Shown: one piece after another, positions 5,669 to 8,261 of the stretch
Layout of the letters: each line of letters starts with the position of its first letter
Numbering within the stretch: the first letter of the stretch is position 1
Assembly: GCA_045631645.1 (NCBI GenBank)
Contig: JAZQVC010000027.1
Location: 1 to 8,261 of the forward strand
Length of the DNA: 8,261 nt
Reading direction: 5' to 3'
Source: SIG459 sp045631645
GTDB taxonomy: Bacteria > Bacillota > Clostridia > Oscillospirales > Oscillospiraceae
The notes under the pieces: generated by a model
Databases searched by the model: none
Told to the model about the DNA's origin: nothing
The model's input: the letters and a program-made list of their open reading frames with translations, nothing else
Position numbers and translations under genes: made by a program

Positions 5669-6340
5669 ATGAAGAAATATATACCCATTCTTAAAAGGAC
5701 AAGGATGTTCGCTGGCGTTGTGGAGGAAGAAATAGAGTCCATGCTCTCCTGCCTGGGGGCGAAGCTGCGCAGCTATAAAAGCGGGGAATATGTTTTTCGT
5801 CAGGGAGAACACCCCACTGCCATCGTGATTTTGGCGGAGGGCAGACTCCATATCCGCAACGATGACTATTGGGGAAACCGCAGCATTTTGTCCGGTGTGG
5901 CGGTGGGGGAGATGTTTGGCGAGGCTTATGCCGCCCCCGATGGCGGCGCACTTCTCAACGATGTGGTGGCGCTTGAAGATAGCACCCTTATTTTCTTCGA
6001 TGTGAAGCGAGTGCTGACCACATGTCCTTCTGCCTGCCGTTTCCACGCAATGGTGGTGCAGAATATATTCTTTGCCCTTTCCGAAAAGAACAGAAAGTTG
6101 GTGCAGAAGCTGGGGCATATGTCCAAACGCAGCACAAGAGAAAAGCTCATCTCCTATCTTTCCGAGGAGGCAAAAAAACATTCAAGCGGCGAATTTTCAA
6201 TACCCTTCAACCGCCAGCAGCTTGCGGACTTTTTGTCTGTGGACCGCAGCGCAATGTCCGCCGAGCTTTCAAAAATGCGCTCGGAGGGTCTTTTGGAATA
6301 TAATAAAAATTATTTCAAACTGCTGAATAAGGGGCTTTGA
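5669..6340 (+). CDS. Crp/Fnr-family transcriptional regulator
   Basis: The 223-residue protein has the two-domain Crp/Fnr layout: a cyclic-nucleotide-binding-like beta barrel (about 10-115), a long dimerisation helix (about 120-150) and a C-terminal winged helix-turn-helix (about 176-219, FNRQQLADFLSVDRSAMS onward). The barrel keeps GEMFGEAYA (80-88) but lacks the Pro-Arg-x-Ala phosphate-binding cassette of cAMP receptors, so cAMP is an unlikely ligand. It also lacks the N-terminal Cys cluster of true FNR. A C119-x3-C123 pair with His126 at the start of the dimer helix could be a redox or metal site. The recognition helix (DRSAMSAELSKM) lacks the E-x-x-S-R residues that read TTGAT, in line with a different half-site upstream. 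The start is preceded by a modest GGAAAGAG site. It diverges from the iron-sulfur protein gene, its likely target. The signal is unknown. Confidence 0.94.
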   Translation: MKKYIPILKRTRMFAGVVEEEIESMLSCLGAKLRSYKSGEYVFRQGEHPTAIVILAEGRLHIRNDDYWGNRSILSGVAVGEMFGEAYAAPDGGALLNDVVALEDSTLIFFDVKRVLTTCPSACRFHAMVVQNIFFALSEKNRKLVQKLGHMSKRSTREKLISYLSEEAKKHSSGEFSIPFNRQQLADFLSVDRSAMSAELSKMRSEGLLEYNKNYFKLLNKGL

Positions 6341-6347
6341 AAACAGT

Positions 6348-6377
6348 GTGGGGATATGGGCGAATTAAGTTCCCCAC
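6348..6377. other. Inverted repeat just upstream of the dehydrogenase promoter
   Basis: GTGGGGA (6348-6354) and TCCCCAC (6371-6377) are perfect 7-bp arms separated by 16 nt. The right arm ends 1 bp before the predicted -35 box. With no T-run it is a poor terminator for the regulator gene; it could be an operator or a weak RNA stem. Confidence 0.35.
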
Positions 6378-6378
6378 C

Positions 6379-6406
6379 TTGCACTTTGGGAAACATAGTG
6401 TATAAT
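6379..6406 (+). promoter_or_regulatory. Promoter of the FAD-dependent dehydrogenase gene
   Basis: TTGCAC (6379-6384) and a perfect TATAAT (6401-6406) are 16 bp apart. The predicted start is near 6413, giving a leader of about 42 nt with GGAGG at 6440-6444, 10 nt before the ATG. The leader also holds a small ACTG-GAAA-CAGT hairpin (6422-6433). Confidence 0.65.
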
Positions 6407-6454
6407 TAATAACTGACAGAAACTGGAAACAGTGACATTGGAGGACGAACAAAA

Positions 6455-7819
6455 ATGAAATATGATGTGATTATTATCGGCGCAGGCCCCGGCGGAATTT
6501 TCGCCGCATATGAGCTTATGCAGCGCAACAGCGAACTGAAAGTTGCTGTTTTCGAGGCCGGACACGAGCTGAAAAAGCGCCGTTGCCCCATTGATGGAGA
6601 CAAGGTGAAAAGCTGCATCGGCTGCAAATCCTGCTCTATTATGAGCGGCTTTGGCGGCGCGGGCGCATTCTCCGATGGCAAGTATAATATCACCAACGAT
6701 TTTGGCGGCACATTATATGAATATATAGGCAAGAAGCACGCTCTTGAGCTGATGCAGTATGTGGATAAAATCAACCTGCGCTATGGCGGCGAAGGAACAA
6801 AGCTCTATTCCACTGCAGGAACCCGCTTCAAAACTCTCTGCATTCAGCATGATCTTCACCTGCTGGATGCCTCTGTCCGCCATCTGGGCACAGATATAAA
6901 CTATGTTGTGCTGGAAAATATTTATAACTATCTCAAGGACAAGGTAAGCTTTTTCTTCGATACTGCCGTTTTGAGCGTGAAGGCGCTGGAGAGCGGCTAT
7001 GAAATAGTGTGCAAGGATGCTTCCTATAGCTGCGATAAATGCATTGTTTCCGTGGGTCGAATCGGCAGCAAATGGATGGAAAGCGTATGCCGTGATATGG
7101 CTATCCCCACCAAGTCCAACCGAGTGGATATCGGCGTTCGCGTGGAGCTGCCCGCCGAGGTGTTCGCCCACCTCACCGATGAGCTTTACGAGAGCAAGAT
7201 TGTCTATCGCACCGAAAAATACGGTGACCGTGTCCGCACCTTCTGCATGAATCCCAAGGGCGCCGTCGTCAACGAAAATACCAACGGTATCATCACCGTT
7301 AACGGACATAGCTATGAAGACCCTGCGAGACAAACCGGTAACACAAACTTTGCCCTCTTGGTTGCCAAGCATTTTTCCGAGCCTTTCAAGGACTCCAACG
7401 GATACGGCGAATCCATAGCGAAACTCAGCAATATGCTGGGCGGAGGCGTTATCGTACAGCGCTTTGGCGACCTTATCCGCGGCCGCCGCTCAACTCCCAA
7501 CCGTATTGAGGAGGCTTTCATCACCCCCACCTTGAATGCAACTCCCGGTGACCTGAGTCTCGTGCTGCCCAAGCGTATCCTTGACGGTATTATTGAGATG
7601 ATATACGCTCTGGATAAGGTTGCCCCCGGCACCGCCAACGATGATACCCTGCTCTATGGCGTGGAGGTTAAGTTCTACAATATGGAAGTTGAGGTAAATG
7701 AAAAACTGGAATCCCGATATCCCGGTCTCTATATTATCGGCGACGGCAGCGGAATTACCCATTCCCTGTCCCACGCCTCCGCCAGCGGCGTGTATGTTGC
7801 CCGCTGCATTTCCGAATAA
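6455..7819 (+). CDS. FAD-dependent dehydrogenase (COG2509-type) of unknown substrate
   Basis: This 454-residue flavoprotein has a Rossmann FAD-binding start (VIIIGAGPGGIFAAYEL, 5-21), an acidic residue ending the second strand (FEAG, 33-36) and a closing flavin motif GDGSG (429-433) near the C-terminus, so it spans a complete domain. A Cys-rich stretch follows the FAD motif: C44, then C54-x2-C57-x2-C60, running into GFGGAGAFSDGKYN (65-78). That block is what I recall as typical of the COG2509 family. The Cys spacing resembles an iron-sulfur motif, but whether a cluster is bound is not established. A QRFGDLIRGRRS segment (about 334-345) is also characteristic. There is no signal peptide, so it is cytoplasmic. 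It has its own promoter and a strong terminator, so it is probably monocistronic although it follows the Crp/Fnr gene. The substrate and electron partner are unknown. Confidence 0.87.
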   Translation: MKYDVIIIGAGPGGIFAAYELMQRNSELKVAVFEAGHELKKRRCPIDGDKVKSCIGCKSCSIMSGFGGAGAFSDGKYNITNDFGGTLYEYIGKKHALELMQYVDKINLRYGGEGTKLYSTAGTRFKTLCIQHDLHLLDASVRHLGTDINYVVLENIYNYLKDKVSFFFDTAVLSVKALESGYEIVCKDASYSCDKCIVSVGRIGSKWMESVCRDMAIPTKSNRVDIGVRVELPAEVFAHLTDELYESKIVYRTEKYGDRVRTFCMNPKGAVVNENTNGIITVNGHSYEDPARQTGNTNFALLVAKHFSEPFKDSNGYGESIAKLSNMLGGGVIVQRFGDLIRGRRSTPNRIEEAFITPTLNATPGDLSLVLPKRILDGIIEMIYALDKVAPGTANDDTLLYGVEVKFYNMEVEVNEKLESRYPGLYIIGDGSGITHSLSHASASGVYVARCISE

Positions 7820-7820
7820 T

Positions 7821-7852
7821 AAAAAACCACCGGCTCAGCCGGTGGTTTTTTT
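7821..7852. terminator. Bidirectional intrinsic terminator between the dehydrogenase and hsdR
   Basis: CCACCGGC (7827-7834), loop TCA, GCCGGTGG (7838-7845) is a G/C-rich stem flanked by six A's before and seven T's after. It therefore works on both strands for these convergent genes. It begins 2 bp after the dehydrogenase stop codon. Confidence 0.93.
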
Positions 7853-7869
7853 GTTTGTTGTTTAATTGC

Positions 7870-8261
7870 TTATGCAGCAATTGCATTGGCATTGATTCCG
7901 TCGATGACGCGCTTGATGTCGAACCAAAGCGTGAGGTCTGTGAATACTTCTACGATACTACCGTTATCGGTGAACGGCGCATCCTGCAGGACAGACAAAT
8001 CCTTCATGAGACCGTTGTGGACAATATACTCAACGATTTGGTTCACAAAATAAATCTGTCTGCTGTCCAAGGAATTGTCGTTCAAAAACTCCGCAAAGGC
8101 TTCCTTGGCAGCGTTCATATCCAGACCTACGATCTCACGGACAAACTCACCCAAAGGCTTGCTGCCGTACTCATTTTCATAGTCCTGCTTGGTGCCAAGT
8201 TCGCTACAAAGAATATTCTCCAGAACCTTCACATCCGCACTTGTCAGCGGCTGGTTAGCCT
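7870..8261 (-). CDS. hsdR: Type I restriction endonuclease R subunit, C-terminal end (5' part outside window)
   Basis: The visible 129 residues are the extreme C-terminus of a type I restriction enzyme motor/nuclease subunit (EcoEI-type R C-terminal domain). HsdR forms a complex with HsdM and HsdS that translocates and cuts unmodified foreign DNA. I recognise the stretch from LTSADVKVLENIL through GSKPLGEFVREIVGLDMNAA, LDSRQIYFVNQIVEYIV and VEVFTDLTLWFDI to the typical end INANAIAA. The frame stays open to the right edge. A GTG at 8232 is internal, not a start, because the homologous sequence continues upstream of it. The complete subunit is usually around 900-1100 residues, so the helicase and nuclease domains are outside. 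Ending with the family's normal C-terminus argues that this end is intact. The rest of the hsd locus is expected just beyond the edge. The gene ends at the shared terminator with the dehydrogenase, so this may be the border of an accessory island. Confidence 0.9.
   Translation of the reverse strand, partial: ANQPLTSADVKVLENILCSELGTKQDYENEYGSKPLGEFVREIVGLDMNAAKEAFAEFLNDNSLDSRQIYFVNQIVEYIVHNGLMKDLSVLQDAPFTDNGSIVEVFTDLTLWFDIKRVIDGINANAIAA

Noticed and set aside
6348..6377. Terminator for the Crp/Fnr gene
   Set aside because: The stem is only 7 bp with a 16-nt loop and no T-run, and it abuts the next promoter.
7864..7882. AATTGCT/AGCAATT hairpin at the hsdR stop codon as a regulatory site
   Set aside because: It is a 7-bp stem mostly inside the coding end next to a much stronger terminator; most likely chance.
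1..8261. CRISPR array, tRNA, rRNA, insertion sequence or attachment site
   Set aside because: No regularly spaced repeats, cloverleaf-like segments, rRNA sequence, transposase frames or flanking duplications were seen.

Overview
The window looks like chromosomal DNA of an anaerobic, Gram-positive gut-type Clostridia bacterium, probably near Oscillospiraceae/Ruminococcaceae. The signs are adjacent gpmI and eno genes, a MurT/GatD pair (D-glutamate amidation of lipid II, a Gram-positive trait), a low-molecular-weight iron-sulfur protein next to a clostridial-type Crp/Fnr regulator, and strong AGGAGG-like ribosome binding sites. This placement is inferred from gene content and protein style, not from a database search.

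Layout from left to right. Bases 1-2452 (+) hold the 3' part of gpmI and a complete eno, two consecutive steps of lower glycolysis in one operon. Bases 2453-2679 are non-coding: an imperfect long inverted repeat (about 2476-2605), a small hairpin, and a perfect 14-bp terminator that can serve both converging transcripts. Bases 2680-4768 (-) hold murT and gatD, which encode the two-subunit lipid II isoglutaminyl synthase, with their own promoter. Bases 4887-5579 (-) encode an iron-sulfur protein of unknown role, ending in a terminator that overlaps its stop codon. It diverges from a Crp/Fnr-family regulator (5669-6340, +) across an 89-bp region with two back-to-back promoters and a GTTGT-N4-ACAAC palindrome. 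Next is a COG2509-type FAD-dependent dehydrogenase (6455-7819, +) with its own promoter, then a bidirectional terminator, then the C-terminal end of a type I restriction enzyme R subunit (7870-8261, -) that runs off the right edge.

The strongest observation is in GatD. The residue at the position of the glutaminase nucleophile (Cys94 of Staphylococcus aureus GatD) is glycine here, while the arginine and histidine matching Arg128 and His189 are kept. As read, the amidotransferase could not hydrolyse glutamine by the usual mechanism, although its MurT partner looks intact. The second observation is regulatory: the palindrome lies about 41.5 bp upstream of the predicted start of the iron-sulfur gene transcript (a class II activator position) and just downstream of the predicted start of the regulator's own transcript (a repressor position). 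I see no CRISPR array, tRNA, rRNA, insertion sequence or complete new multi-gene system.
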